Below are positions 27,174 through 37,495 of a stretch of 64,000 nucleotides of DNA, piece after piece (the first letter of the stretch is position 1; each line of letters begins with the position of its first letter). The notes under the pieces were generated by a model. That model saw only the letters and a program-made list of their open reading frames with translations. It did no database searches and was not told the DNA's origin. Position numbers and translations under genes: made by a program. This DNA is from Dermanyssus gallinae (Eukaryota > Arthropoda > Arachnida > Mesostigmata > Dermanyssidae): contig QVRM01005948.1 in assembly GCA_003439945.1 (NCBI GenBank), positions 417,001 to 481,000 of the forward strand. The letters are read 5' to 3'.

Positions 27174-28274
27174 ATGCCAGTCGAACACTCCCCGCCGCCA
27201 AAACCGCGCGAGTCTGAACTACCGCTACAGTCGGCAACAACACCTGCCGACACGCGTGGGGCGGGCGACCGTACAGTTCGTGCGGGAGGAGAAAAACGCG
27301 CAGCGTCGAGCCCGATTGAAGACGCGCGGGTGAAAGACGTGCGAGTATCGCAAGATGATCCGCCTGGTACAAGCGTGGATGCGAAAACTGAGGTTAGAGA
27401 TGAATCTCAGACCCACGAGGAGCAGCCTGACGACGCAGGATTCATCACAGTGGTTCGCGGTAGGAGGCCGCAGGCGCCGAAGATTGTAGTAGCAAGGCAG
27501 GAAGCAGTCATATTTTCTGCTGACGAAGACAAGCTGCGGAATAATTTCAATGAAGTCTGCGACTGTATTGCCAGTCATGTCAAGGGGAGGATTAAAGAGC
27601 CCCGTCTTACAAGGACTGGAGAGCTTGTCATTGTAGTGGAGGCCGAAGAAGATAGAGGCACCCTGCTTTCGTTACAAGAGCTGGCTGGTGTTAAGGTGTC
27701 TGCCAGGATAAGTGGAGCGCGCTCGTCTGTGAAGGGCAAAATATCTGGTGTACACCCTTCTATCTCAGAAGCAACCATACTAGCTGCACTCAAGTCGTCG
27801 GGAGTGACCGAGGTGGCTCGAGTTAAAACAAAAAACCCGAAGAATAACGTGATGACCACGACAGAACATGTGATCTTAACTTTTACGAGCAACCATTTCC
27901 CGTCGGAAGTCCGCTTGGGTCTAAAGCAGCATGGAGTTGTGTTGTACAGAGATCCAATGCAGTGCTTTAAGTGCTACAGTATGGATCACTTTGCCGCCGA
28001 TTGTAAGGTTCTGAAGCCAAAGTGTAGGAGGTGTGGCTCCCTCGAACATCTTAGAAAGGAGTGCAAAGCTCGGGCCAGGTGTTGCCTATGTAATGGCGAG
28101 CACGAGGCTACATGGGGTTCTTGCCCCGCTAGATTGAGTCGTATAGAGATGTTAAAACGAGTCTCGCGTAACGAAATCGAGAAACAGCCGAACGCTGCAG
28201 CCGTGCCGCTTTGCGCTCCAGATAAATATTTAGCTTCTCACGAACAACTAACGACTCGCCACCCTTCTTATTAG
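27174..28274 (+). CDS. LINE ORF1 (gag-like) with three CCHC/CCHC-type zinc knuckles, 366 residues
   Basis: An intact frame. The N-terminal ~90 residues are hydrophilic and low-complexity (Pro, Asp, Glu rich), ending in GFITVVRGRR, a block typical just before the core of I/Jockey-group ORF1 proteins. A mixed alpha/beta core follows (about residues 110-255). Zinc knuckles: CFKCYSMDHFAADC, CRRCGSLEHLRKEC and CCLCNGEHEATWGSC (about residues 263-319), then a basic helix SRIEMLKRVSRNEIEK. The protein would bind element RNA. It ends soon after the knuckles; the C-terminal helices seen in related ORF1s are missing. No ORF2 follows on the plus strand; instead the matching C-terminus-like piece and ORF2 lie on the minus strand on its left. 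Best read as the inverted 5' part of the 23.3-26.6 kb element, or an independent fragment. Confidence 0.85.
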   Translation: MPVEHSPPPKPRESELPLQSATTPADTRGAGDRTVRAGGEKRAASSPIEDARVKDVRVSQDDPPGTSVDAKTEVRDESQTHEEQPDDAGFITVVRGRRPQAPKIVVARQEAVIFSADEDKLRNNFNEVCDCIASHVKGRIKEPRLTRTGELVIVVEAEEDRGTLLSLQELAGVKVSARISGARSSVKGKISGVHPSISEATILAALKSSGVTEVARVKTKNPKNNVMTTTEHVILTFTSNHFPSEVRLGLKQHGVVLYRDPMQCFKCYSMDHFAADCKVLKPKCRRCGSLEHLRKECKARARCCLCNGEHEATWGSCPARLSRIEMLKRVSRNEIEKQPNAAAVPLCAPDKYLASHEQLTTRHPSY

Positions 28275-28930
28275 AGGCTACCGAACTATCTAGCACTCCG
28301 GCTCTTTGCTGCCCACGCCCTGCCGGTGGGTAAATAGCGCACAAATCGTGCAAGTAGGGCTAGTGTGCTAATCATACTGGGTCCGATCTCTGTCGTTAAA
28401 AACATTTTCATTGAGCGATCTTCATTAGAAATAGATGATTAACTATACTGCTGCGAGTCAATGGCAATGCTGCTGTAAGGACTGAAAACCCTAAATATCT
28501 CAACACTATTTGATATTTAAGCATACATGACAAGCGGTTAATAAATGCATACATCTAAGTGTAGAGTTTTATTCAAATCCAATCCATGATTTCTGCATTA
28601 TATTGCAGCGTGAAGTACTTTTATTAAAAAATTCTCGATGTGTGTGTGAATCTCGATGTGTCGAATATGTCAATTGGCCTTAGAGATAATTCTTTTAACT
28701 TTCAGGCCTGTAATTATTTCATTGACATTAACTTGACCGTGTCTTCCAAGGGATCGCTTAATGCTGTTGCAGAGGGTCACAAGCCTACAATGAGTCTGAT
28801 GGATTTCAAGTCCATTTGGCTTTAAACGGCTATAACGCCGTCAGTAGAGTCATTGTGAGTCTAAGAGTTTTACTAAATCCTGGCGTAGAAAGAGCGTTAT
28901 AGTTCCTTCACGAGTGCCGCTGCAATACAA
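28275..28930. other. No gene recognised
   Basis: Includes a 61-codon plus frame at 28640-28825 without motifs. No continuation of ORF1 into an ORF2 can be seen. Confidence 0.5.
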
Positions 28931-28934
28931 AAGT

Positions 28935-29162
28935 GCCTTCCCCCCGGAACCGACCTCCTTGTCTACGCCGACGACCTCGTCCTCATCGTCCAGGCCTGGA
29001 TACCAGAGTCGCTGGAGAGACGTGCGAATGAGGCAATCGCCGACGTCGCATACTGGATGCAAAATGCAGGACCTGCTCTGGTCCCCATCAAGAATGAGGC
29101 AGTTCTTCTGGTGGGTCGGAAAAAGTGCCCCGCTTTTCACCTACGTATTGATACCGAAGAAA
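28935..29162 (+). pseudogene. R1-clade-like RT fragment with intact YADD
   Basis: The frame reads LLVYADDLVLIV (YADD at 28964-28975), then SLERRANEAIADVAYWM and PIKNEAVLLVGRKK. The spacing and the W-M-x-N-A-G...K-x-E-A-V-L-L-x-G-R pattern are characteristic of R1-clade LINEs. Upstream motifs A and B are gone, and the coding similarity stops where the 665 bp duplication begins. The C-terminal part of an R1-like protein reappears at 35393, beyond the CR1-like insertion, so both may come from one interrupted element. Confidence 0.8.
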
Positions 29163-29823
29163 TGTATATCGTGAACACGGCAAGATACCTTGCCTCACAC
29201 CTACGGGCCCCGGCACTCTGGGGCCGAGTCAGCAGCTCTATACGGGACTCCGGCCTGGCCTGATAACACTTTCGCAACAGACAGACCGTGGCTCCTGCGA
29301 TGTACGGTCGCAACAGCAGGTTGATCTGACAAAATCGTCGAGTTAACCCATTTCCGGCAACTTAATCTTTCTGGAGAAGTGTCAACACAACGGACAGTAC
29401 CTAGTGGGACGCTCTAGTTATCCCTTGTACAGTGTCTACGCAAGGTTCAGTGGTTTAACGGTTTATTTGATTTGACTTGACTTACCTTTGTGCGTTCGAT
29501 CTACTGGAGGCAACACTGCAGGAAAACAACCGCTACTTATGGTGTTTAACATCTTCGCGCCGCCTGCACCTGCTGAGTGCAGCGGTATATGCATATCCAA
29601 AGTGCACGAATTAGTCGTGGAGAGCTTCAGCACAAGATTCGGCATTTGTCCTAATTTTATATAAAACAATTTGCCAAATTAAGTTGTGCCCCCCACTCTT
29701 TGGGGCAGAAAGGAGCCGGCTCTGCAATTGTTCACCGGCACAACGCTGTCCAAACAACATCTGGGTGCCGAACTCTACAGCAACCATCACAGTGCATTGG
29801 CACGGTGTGTGCAAAGAAAGAAA
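29159..29823 (+). repeat. 665 bp tandem duplication, unit 1
   Basis: Unit 1 and unit 2 align base for base with an offset of 665 over about 655 bp, with only about nine differences seen by eye (roughly 98.6 percent identity). The units contain no convincing protein; the repeated 60-80 codon frames in them are by-products. A TATA-like TTTTATATAAAAC lies near 29655-29668. The unit happens to start TG and end CA. Confidence 0.95.
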
Positions 29824-30488
29824 GAAATGTATATCGTTAACACGGCAAGATACCTTGCCTCACACCTACGGGCCCCGGCACTCTGGGGCCGAGTCAGCAG
29901 CTCTATACGGGACTCCGGCCTGGCCTGATAACACTTTAGCAACAGACAGACCGTGGCTCCCGCGATGTACGGTCGCAACAGCAGGTTGATCTGACAAAAT
30001 CGTCGAGTTAACCCATTTCCGGCAACTTATTCTTTCTGGAGAAGTGTCAACACAACGGACAGTACCTAGTGCGTCGCTCCAGTTATCCCTTGTACAGTGT
30101 CTACGCAAGGTTCAGTGGTTTAACGGTTTATTTGACTTGACTTGACTTACCTTTGTGCGTTCGATCTACTGGAGGCAACACTGCAGGAAAACAACCGCTA
30201 CTTATGGTGTTTAACATCTTCGCGCCGCCTGCACCTGCTGAGTGCAGCGGTATATGCATATCCAAAGTGCACGAATTAGTCGTGGAGAGCTTCAGCACAA
30301 GATTCGGCATTTGTCCTAATTTTATATAAAACAATTTGCCAAATTAAGTTGTGCCCCCCACTCTTTGGGGCGGAAAGGAGCCGGCTCTGCAATTGTTCAC
30401 CGGCACAACGCTGTCCAAACAACATCTGGGTGCCGAACTCTACAGCAACCATCACAGTGCATTGGCACGGTGTGTGCACGTGCAGGTG
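29824..30488 (+). repeat. 665 bp tandem duplication, unit 2
   Basis: Second unit, in direct orientation and immediately adjacent; similarity ends at GTGTGTGCA (30478). The junction is a purine run AAGAAAGAAAGAAA (29814-29827). The low divergence marks a recent event compared with the decayed LINEs around it. Confidence 0.95.
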
Positions 30489-30847
30489 TGTGTGCATATG
30501 TAATTATATGTATGTGCTCTCATGTGTACGTGAGCGTGAATATGCGTGCAGGTAACGGGCGAACCAGTGCAAACGCCATACATTGAGAAAGCGCCCAACG
30601 GTCTTCCCCGCTGCTGTATTACATAGCTACTGCCTCTCCTTTTGTCGTTGTCGCTGCTGCAGTGGCAACGGAGGAGCGGCACGGCGGAGAGACGGCTAGT
30701 GACATCATAGCGGTAGTAAGAGAAAAGCAGCAACAGTGGTCAGTGCGCTGCTGCTACCTCTCCGGCTGCTGAAGCTGAGAGAGAAAGAGAGAGAGAGTAC
30801 GGAGAAAGTGGCACTAAGGACGAGAAACGCCGTAGTGCAGCGCCGGG

Positions 30848-32059
30848 ATGCAAACGCCGGTCAACGGATGCAGGGATTTGAACGGAAGAGTTCGAAGGAG
30901 AGTGGGGTTTACCACTCCGCTCACCATCACCAGAAATGGAACTGATACCGAGATGCGGCTTACACCAAGGAAGTCATTTTATGAGTTCACACAGGGTATA
31001 GATGAAAGCATCTTGGATGGAGAAGATACTCCTGGTGGTGCCATAGGAAGCAGAATGGGGGGGCGGTCGCTGGATGCGGAGGCGGACATTACTGCCTACC
31101 TCATTAGGCCAGACCGCTGTGAAGTTTGCCGGGCAATGGTAGCGCCCGCGAGACCGGACGAAACTAACCGTAACTTCACGTGCGTCCACTGTGAAAAATG
31201 GAAGGCAGCCGACGGGGACAAAATGCAATACGCAAAAGCAGACGCCTTACAAACGATTAGGCTGGCCGTCGCCAACAACACCCTGGCCATCAACCGTATT
31301 GAACGACAAATTGCCTTTCTTTTGCAGCACCTCGGCTTATCCTGCGACGGAACCACCCTGAAAACAAACGAAGAAGGTGACTCTCTGTCTGGCGCCGGCA
31401 GTGTCGATACTGCCAAGGAGGACAAAGAGGCCGGATCCCCTAAGGACCGAAGCAAGGCGAGGAGGAGAAAGAAAAAGAAGCAAAATAAAAACACGCAACC
31501 GCAGGACGCACCCAAGGAACAGCCGAAGGAGAGCACAGCAGCCAGCATTATGTCAAACAACAACGTGGATGCTGCTGGCTGCGAGAGCAACATTACCGAG
31601 CTCGCAGATAAAGAGAAAGAGCGGGTTGACTCTGGTTTGGCGGATGGGGACCCCTGTCCAGATAGATCTGACGGCGGTGGTCTGGATGGCTTCATCCATG
31701 TTTCATCGAGGAAGCGATATAGGGAGGATGCCCCGGGTACGGCTTCCATGTATCTTGGAGGCTGTAACCCTGGCTATACACCAATGAATCTCCAACGGTT
31801 CATTAAATCGTTGGGTTTTGCGGTCGTCCGATTTTGGCAACTTGGTGGACATGGGAAGGAACAGACCGTCTGTTCCTTTAAAGTCCAGGTTCCAGTTGCT
31901 GATCTTGGCCGACTGCTATCTCACGAATATTGGTTAAAACATGGCTTAAGGGCGCGTCCTTTCTTTAGCGACTTCCGAGGACATGGGCGGGATGGTGTTC
32001 AAGGACCGCCGCCAGAAGGTCCGGTTGGTGTTGGGCATCCCCCCGCCATCCATGACTAG
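30848..32059 (+). CDS. CR1-like LINE ORF1 protein, 403 residues
   Basis: The intact frame has a Cys-Cys...Cys-Cys pair set (CEVC at about residues 91-94 and CVHC at about 116-119), resembling the PHD/esterase-type zinc modules known in CR1-group ORF1s, a helical segment that could be a short coiled coil (AVANNTLAINRIERQIAFLLQ, about 140-160), a strongly basic tract RRRKKKKQNKN (about 207-217), an acidic middle, and a C-terminal folded region with FIKSLGFAVVRFWQL and HEYWLKHGLRARPFF. It would bind the element RNA in the RNP. The start could be the first Met (30848) or the internal Met at 30953; I cannot decide. It overlaps ORF2 by about 77 bp in the +1 frame, typical for LINE translation coupling or reinitiation. 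Confidence 0.8.
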   Translation: MQTPVNGCRDLNGRVRRRVGFTTPLTITRNGTDTEMRLTPRKSFYEFTQGIDESILDGEDTPGGAIGSRMGGRSLDAEADITAYLIRPDRCEVCRAMVAPARPDETNRNFTCVHCEKWKAADGDKMQYAKADALQTIRLAVANNTLAINRIERQIAFLLQHLGLSCDGTTLKTNEEGDSLSGAGSVDTAKEDKEAGSPKDRSKARRRKKKKQNKNTQPQDAPKEQPKESTAASIMSNNNVDAAGCESNITELADKEKERVDSGLADGDPCPDRSDGGGLDGFIHVSSRKRYREDAPGTASMYLGGCNPGYTPMNLQRFIKSLGFAVVRFWQLGGHGKEQTVCSFKVQVPVADLGRLLSHEYWLKHGLRARPFFSDFRGHGRDGVQGPPPEGPVGVGHPPAIHD

Positions 32060-35000
32060 TCCCTTCGAAGATATTGACCTACAGGAGGCTTCTCGTTTCT
32101 GTAGGCTGGTTTCTCTGAAGGACCTATCTGATGGCTACACCAGCTTTGCAGGATTGCATGTAAATGCACGGGACCTCCGATCTGGGACGAGGTTCGAAGA
32201 TCTCACGCTTCTTATGGATAGCTCACGTGTGGACTGGGATGTCGTGGTGGTGAGTGAGACCTGGTTTGATGACCCTGACGCCGCCTTGTTTAACATACGA
32301 GGCTACACTAGTGTGTCTGTGTGCCAACCTGGAGGAAATGGAGGCGGTCTCTCAATCTATGCGCACTCTGCACTTGATCTGGTGGAATCGACAACACGAT
32401 CGAGTGATGACGGGAGTGTGCAGGCTATTAGGCTGAAAATTCGCCGCCCTGGTTTTTATGGCTATGTCGTCGGGGTGTACTCCAATGAGGTCCGGTCAGC
32501 CGGCACTCTGATGGATATCTTAGACGACCTTGTGACAACGACTGGGGATCTGCCCTGTGTACTTCTGGGTGACACAAACATCGATATTTTGAGTAACGAA
32601 TCTGTGAGTGCTGAATACTGCTCTGGACTTGCTAGCAAGGGCATTGAACAGGCCATAAATATCATCACTCGTCCTAATCTTAGATCTGATGCAGTGTCAC
32701 TTGGTTCGTGCATAGACCATGTCGCTATTGCCAATTGCGAGCGATACGTCCGTATCCTTCCGTTTGTCGTTGACACGGTCTTTTCCGACCATTACCCAGT
32801 AGGGATCACACTGACGGGTAACAAGGCATCTTTAGCGTCGTTGACGATGAAACCAAGTTCGATCGCTGCGAGTCTTTATAGGAGATTTGATGAAAACAGC
32901 CAACGAAGGTTTCAAGACGGTGTCACCAGGGTGGATTGGTCTTCTGTTCTCGACTCAACTGATCCCAACGAGGCCTTCGAGTCATACAATGGTAAGCTCC
33001 GGCTCCTGTATAGCGATTGCTTCCCGTTGCAACAGCGAAGGGCTTCAAAAAAATTAAACCGCTCGCCTTGGTTCACTAATAATTTGGTTAATTTGAGACA
33101 TGCTGTCGATCGCGCTCGCCGCCAGTGGGTTAGCACACGGTCCGCAGTTGACAAAGAGGCGTTTCAGAGATTGCAGGTGTTGTACAAGGTAGAACTGAAA
33201 GTGGCTAGGGATACCTACTACGAACAACAGTTTGCCGCTGTACGTAACCGCCCTGCCAAGCTCTGGAGTGTCCTTCTGGAGTTTCCTGGAGTTTTCTGGA
33301 GAGAATGAAATCTGCGGCCGTAGCAAAAAGTCTGGAGCGGTGCCGAGTCGACTACTAGTCGAAGAGAAGGAACTCGAGGAGGTCCAGGAGATAGTGGACG
33401 CACTGAATGATTTCTTCTCATCTATCGGTAAAAAAACTACATCCTTGCTCCCTCCTCAAGAGCCGATTGACAGTTTCATCTCAAACCTATGGAGCTCCGA
33501 GCCCAACGCATTTTCCTTTAGTGCTATTACAGCTCAGGAACTGCGAATCGCTGCTAAAGATGTAAAGATAGACTCACTCGATAGCGATGGAAACGTGCCG
33601 GGTAAATTTCACTCTAAATGCATTGACAGCTTAGCGGCCCCTCTAGCTGCCGTATTCAATGTTTCCATTAAAACGGGCGTGTTTCCGGAACGCCTCAAGA
33701 CATCTTCGGTAACTCCGCTGTATAAGGGTAAAGGCGGGAGGGACCAACCTGGTAACTATCGCCCGATATCCTTAGTGTCTTTCGTCTCAAAAGTATTTGA
33801 AAAGCTTGCTAAACAACAGCTGGAAAGCCATTTAAATGACTTAAAGTTCTTCTCTAAAAATCAATTCGGTTTTAGGGGGGCACGATCAACTGAGCTGGCA
33901 TTGGGACATATATGGTGGGAAATCATTAAAGCTGCGGAGGATGGAAAAATGTGCCTTGGTGCATTTCTTGACGTAGCCAAAGCGTTCGACTGCCTCGACC
34001 ACTCTATGTTTCTTAAGATGCTCCTGCAACTAGGCTGCGCACCAGCAGTAACATCTTGGTTTAAATCGTATCTTAGTGGACGGAGGCAATTTGTGGCGGT
34101 GGGAGCTCTAAGGTCTGCGACGGGAGCTGCATCCACTGGTACGCCCCAGGGGTCGGTTCTTGGACCTTTTATCTTCATCACCTACATGAATTTCGTCCTG
34201 CGGGGCATCGAGAGGTACGTAGATTGCCGCCCAATCGTTTATGCAGACGACACCACTCTTTTGTTCCGTGTCTCACCCTCCCAATTGTCCAATAATAGGT
34301 TTAATCTTCAGCACGTTGAAACCGGTATTGAGAAGGCCATGTCTTTATTTCAAAGATTTGGTCTTGTCGTTAACCCGACGAAAACGACACTCGTTCTTTA
34401 CCACACCCCACAACGGGCATCGAGACAGAAGTTCAAAACTGGTAATATCTCCCTCCAAATAGGCGGCTCTGCTATCCCTCTCAGCTCAGAGGCAAAATGT
34501 CTTGGCATTGTGCTACACGAGCATATGAAATGGGACAGTCAAGTGAGATCAAGTGTCAGGGTCTGCTACGCCGTGGTGGCCTCACTCGTGCGTTTGAGGA
34601 GAGCCAAGGCTTCGCGGGATCTTCTGGTACGTGTCTACAAAGCGCTTATGGAACCAATTCTAACTTACGGAATTACTCTGTGGGACGCCACGTATTCCAC
34701 GACCCTAGACAAGCTAAGGGTCGTTCAGAATGACGCGGTTAGAGCCATAATAGGTCTTCCTCGTCGCGCGAGTGTGACTCCATGGTACACCAGGCTCGGG
34801 CTTCTCAAGCTTGATCAGCTGACACGTTTAAAGTTAGCCGTGCTAGCCTATAAGGTGCAAAACAATGGAATCCCTTCAGATTGTGTTTTTGACTTCGTCC
34901 TTACCCCAGTACGTTCGCAGCGCTACAGGAACCAACTCAGAGTGCCAGGGTTTAGACTCACTCTACTTCGGCACTCACTGGCCTACATGCTGCCCACGGT

Positions 35001-35115
35001 CTGGAACGAGCTGCCGTTGGCGCTTCGAAATACAAGCCGGGCCGCTGTTTTTAAACGACATCTTCTCTTACTGCTGAAGAACGAAGAAACAGTGACTCCG
35101 AGTGAATTGTTTTAA
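31983..35115 (+). pseudogene. CR1-like LINE ORF2 (endonuclease-RT), split by one 10 bp duplication
   Basis: First frame 31983-33308: APE endonuclease with VVVSETWF (catalytic Glu), LLGDTNIDIL, CIDHVAI and VFSDHYPV, all key residues present, then a linker ending NRPAKLWSVLLEF. Second frame to 35115: LYKGKGGRDQPGNYRPISL, the fingers block NQFGFRGARS, RT motif A LDVAKAFDCLDH, motif B GTPQGSVLGP, motif C YADD at 34240-34251, then CLGIVLHEHMKWD and the C-terminal LTYGITLWD region through ELPLALRN. No stop or other frameshift is seen over about 1,030 codons. The only lesion is a frame change at 33276-33295, where CTGGAGTTTC and CTGGAGTTTT lie in tandem. The protein nicks DNA and primes cDNA synthesis. 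This is the most active-looking gene in the window. Confidence 0.92.
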
Positions 35116-35392
35116 ACTTATTTTACTATATAGGTATTAAACTTGTATTAGGTTGTTCTAAAGTTTTAAACTTGTATTGTGTTACTTATACTCAATTTTG
35201 TTGCTTTCAATTCTGATTTGTGCATACATTCGTAAACTTCTGTTGTGCTACTTATACTCAATTTTATTGCTTTATCGCGTACACGCTTTTGATCGGTACA
35301 AAGACTCGTATATTATGTATATTTTGAATGAAAGGTGACAGATTGCCAACTTGTTGGGCACGTCAATAAACCTGATTGATTGATTGATTGTA

Positions 35393-35990
35393 ACGAACCG
35401 AAGCCGCCTGCGCCGGGCCCAACCGGTTGGAGCCCTCAGGGTGATCATGGCCTATCGGGCGGTGAGCATAGCGGCGGCGCTTCTACTCGAAACAGAACGG
35501 TTCCCTGGGATCTAAAGGCGGAAGAGCGCCGCCGCATGGGGTAGGACCCTTTACTCAGGAAGGAAGAAGAGCGGCAACGGAGCATCGCTTTATGGCAGGA
35601 GGGAAGTTCATACTAAGCATCAAAGACTGGTTAAATCGGCCCGGGGAAGAACTAACTTTCCACACCACCCAGGTCTTGACGGGACACGTGGACTTTCAGT
35701 CCTACCTGTTAAGGGTCGGGACGACCCCCAGCCCCACTTGCGTCTACTGCGGCGATGGGCTCGAGGATACCCCAGAACACACGATTCTCAGGTGTTCAGC
35801 ATTGGCGGAGCAGCTACGTTTTCAACATTATATGCGCTGAGGGCGGGCCTGCCCAAAGTCTGCAAGCGAATGCAGGAGGCTTTGCTCCAGTGGCTAGAAG
35901 CGACAAAACTTTTTAGGAACATACTCATGGCAAAAACTACAACAAACAACCGCCACACGACACGCACCCCTCATCCCTCCAGGGAAGAAA
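35393..35990 (+). pseudogene. R1-clade-like ORF2 C-terminus
   Basis: Immediately after the CR1-like tail one frame reads RLRRAQPVGALRVIMAYRAVS, the conserved R1-clade block after the RT; another frame (35592-35840) has TGHVDFQSYL, CVYCGDGLEDTPEH and LRC, the C-x2-C...H...C cluster at the end of R1-clade proteins. The last part (GLPKVCKRMQEALLQW) lies in yet another frame. Frameshifts and a stop make it a pseudogene. It is probably the other end of the R1-like element whose YADD region lies at 28.95 kb. Confidence 0.8.
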
Positions 35991-36183
35991 CTGGCCACAA
36001 GTAGACTTACACCTCCCCCGAAGTACTTGCACATGCAATTTTCGGTCGGTTAGGGGGATGGGGAGAGGACTGGTTTTAGTGGGTTAGAGCCCCACGCTAC
36101 CGGCCCACACTTGCAGACGCGTCTCCTGCAATGGTGTCCGCGTGTGCAGGTCGCATTTTCCAGTTACTTCTCTACAAAAAAAC
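35991..36183. other. Unassigned, with a B-box-like GGGTTAGAGCCCC at about 36080
   Basis: Holds GGGTTAGAGCCCCACGCT, which resembles the SINE B box GGGTTCGAGCCCCACCGT with two changes, but I cannot extend the match into the family body. Confidence 0.35.
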
Positions 36184-36232
36184 ACTGGCGAGGCGCAGAC
36201 ATAAGCCACTACGCCATCGGGCTCGACGCACC
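36184..36232 (-). mobile_element. tRNA-derived SINE, copy F (5' head only)
   Basis: Minus strand: TGCGTCGAGCCCGATGGCGTAGTGG followed by TTATGTCTGCGCCTCGCC, closely matching the head of copy B at 10741 (TCGAGCCCAGTAATGGCGTGG, AAGTCTGCGCCTCGCGACC). It carries the best A box of the family (TGGCGTAGTGG). The B box and body do not follow, so it is cut off or replaced by other sequence. Confidence 0.6.
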
Positions 36233-37060
36233 AGATACCTATGATGCCGTCGTCAGTTAGATCGATTAGAATCTCGCTGCCAGAGAAGTCCGAGCTCAGC
36301 CCGATGATGCAAGTTTTGAAACAAGTCAACGCTGGGTGAACCGCCGGAGAATATATATATATATATATATATATATTCAGCCTGGCGAACAAGTTTCGAA
36401 ATACTGGGCCAGGATACGGAGCTCTACACTCGGAGTGTCCACGTACCGCTCGCTAGGAACAAGACATCAATGCAGAGGCGGACGTGTTGCAAAATCCAAC
36501 TATCTCGATTTGTCGGTGAGCACAAGAGCTGGCATAGTTAGAGCACACGTTCCGAAACACACTGCACGAGAACCTCAATACGCTTTAAGTGTTAAGAGGC
36601 CAAAACTTGCTTAGTTAGACTTTGACAGTATGTAGTGACGATGCAACCTGTCAACCGTAAGTCCTACAATCAAGCTGCTCAAGGAGAAGTTTGGTGGAGC
36701 CCTTTTGTGCGAGAAATTAATAAGTATTATTATTAAATATATTCGGCGGAAGATTTCCAAAATAACGTCTCATAAAAAAATAATAACCACGGAGGCGACA
36801 CGATACGCCAAAAAGTGATCACAATATATGTATCTCGTATAGACAATGCCGAAAAGCACCGGACGGCCATCCTTCGAACATAATCTTTCTGACACATTGG
36901 TATTTTCTAATAAAAGTCTACTTTGTCATTTCTGTTTATCTAAACTACTCAGGTGTCTCTTTGCACACCCTAGGTATGTCTACTCTCTAACGGCTTTGGT
37001 GTAGAGGTTGGCTGCGACGTAGTACCCATCGTACTGTAATAGTGGTAGTGAGGCTTGTAC
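36233..37060. other. No gene recognised; (TA)n at about 36351-36376
   Basis: Short TA array and otherwise unassigned AT-rich sequence. Confidence 0.5.
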
Positions 37061-37495
37061 TTAGAGCGCGTACGGCGGCTGCTCGAAGTGCGTCGCCGTC
37101 CAGGCGTTTACGCCACATGAAGTTTGTAGTACGTATTTGCAGTTGCAGCAGCGATGCTGGGCGGTTACCTCCTGCGTTTGCCGCCGATTACTGTTCAATT
37201 GCGGCGGGGTGCGTCGAATCCATTTGGGGGTAAGAGATAAATCGCCTCCGCCTTTGCCGCCGCCACTGACCACGGGGACATCGCTCTCGTTCAAGTCGCT
37301 GCTGCTGTTGATGTTCTTGTTGTTCTCTGTGCTGTTGATGTTGCTGTTGATGATGTTGTTGTTGTTGTCGGCTGCAAACCAATGACCGTGGTCCCAAATG
37401 CCAACAAATCTCCCTTCTTTTATCCCGTCGCCGTCGTTTGCCCTGGCCCAGTGCTTCGTGCCGTGACCAGGTTCAGTTATGGCCAATTTGTTCAC
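37061..37495 (-). other. Open frame with Asn/Gln-rich repeat; doubtful host exon
   Basis: A 144-codon minus frame starts MNKLAITEPGHG and has a run of Asn/Ser/Ile residues; another frame over the same bases gives a Gln/His-rich run. Such CAA/CAG-type repeats occur in coding exons of arthropod regulators, but also in noncoding DNA, and I recognise no domain, splice site set or homologue. No TE signature is present either. If there is any host exon in this window this is a weak candidate. Confidence 0.2.

Larger units (their letters stand above)
30600..35392 (+). mobile_element. CR1/L2-like non-LTR retrotransposon, near full length, young
   Basis: ORF1 (30848-32059) overlaps ORF2 (from about 31983), followed by a ~277 bp 3'UTR ending TCAATAAACC and four TGAT/GATT-type tail units (35370-35392). 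Long undamaged reading frames set it apart from every other element here. The 5' boundary is uncertain (30.5-30.8 kb). On both sides lies R1-like sequence (RT fragment at 28.9 kb, C-terminus from 35393), with the 665 bp duplication in between, so it inserted into or beside an R1-like element. The 3'UTR has a ~66 bp internal repeat (CTTATACTCAATTTT at about 35184 and 35250). Confidence 0.88.

Noticed and set aside
29159..30488. Complete LTR retrotransposon with two 651 bp LTRs
   Set aside because: Only 14 bp lie between the units, there is no primer binding site or coding region, and outer flanks do not match as a target duplication. Tandem duplication is simpler.
31096..31749. 217-codon minus-strand frame
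   Set aside because: Antisense shadow of the CR1-like ORF1; no domain, and its Leu/Phe-rich part mirrors the basic tract of ORF1.
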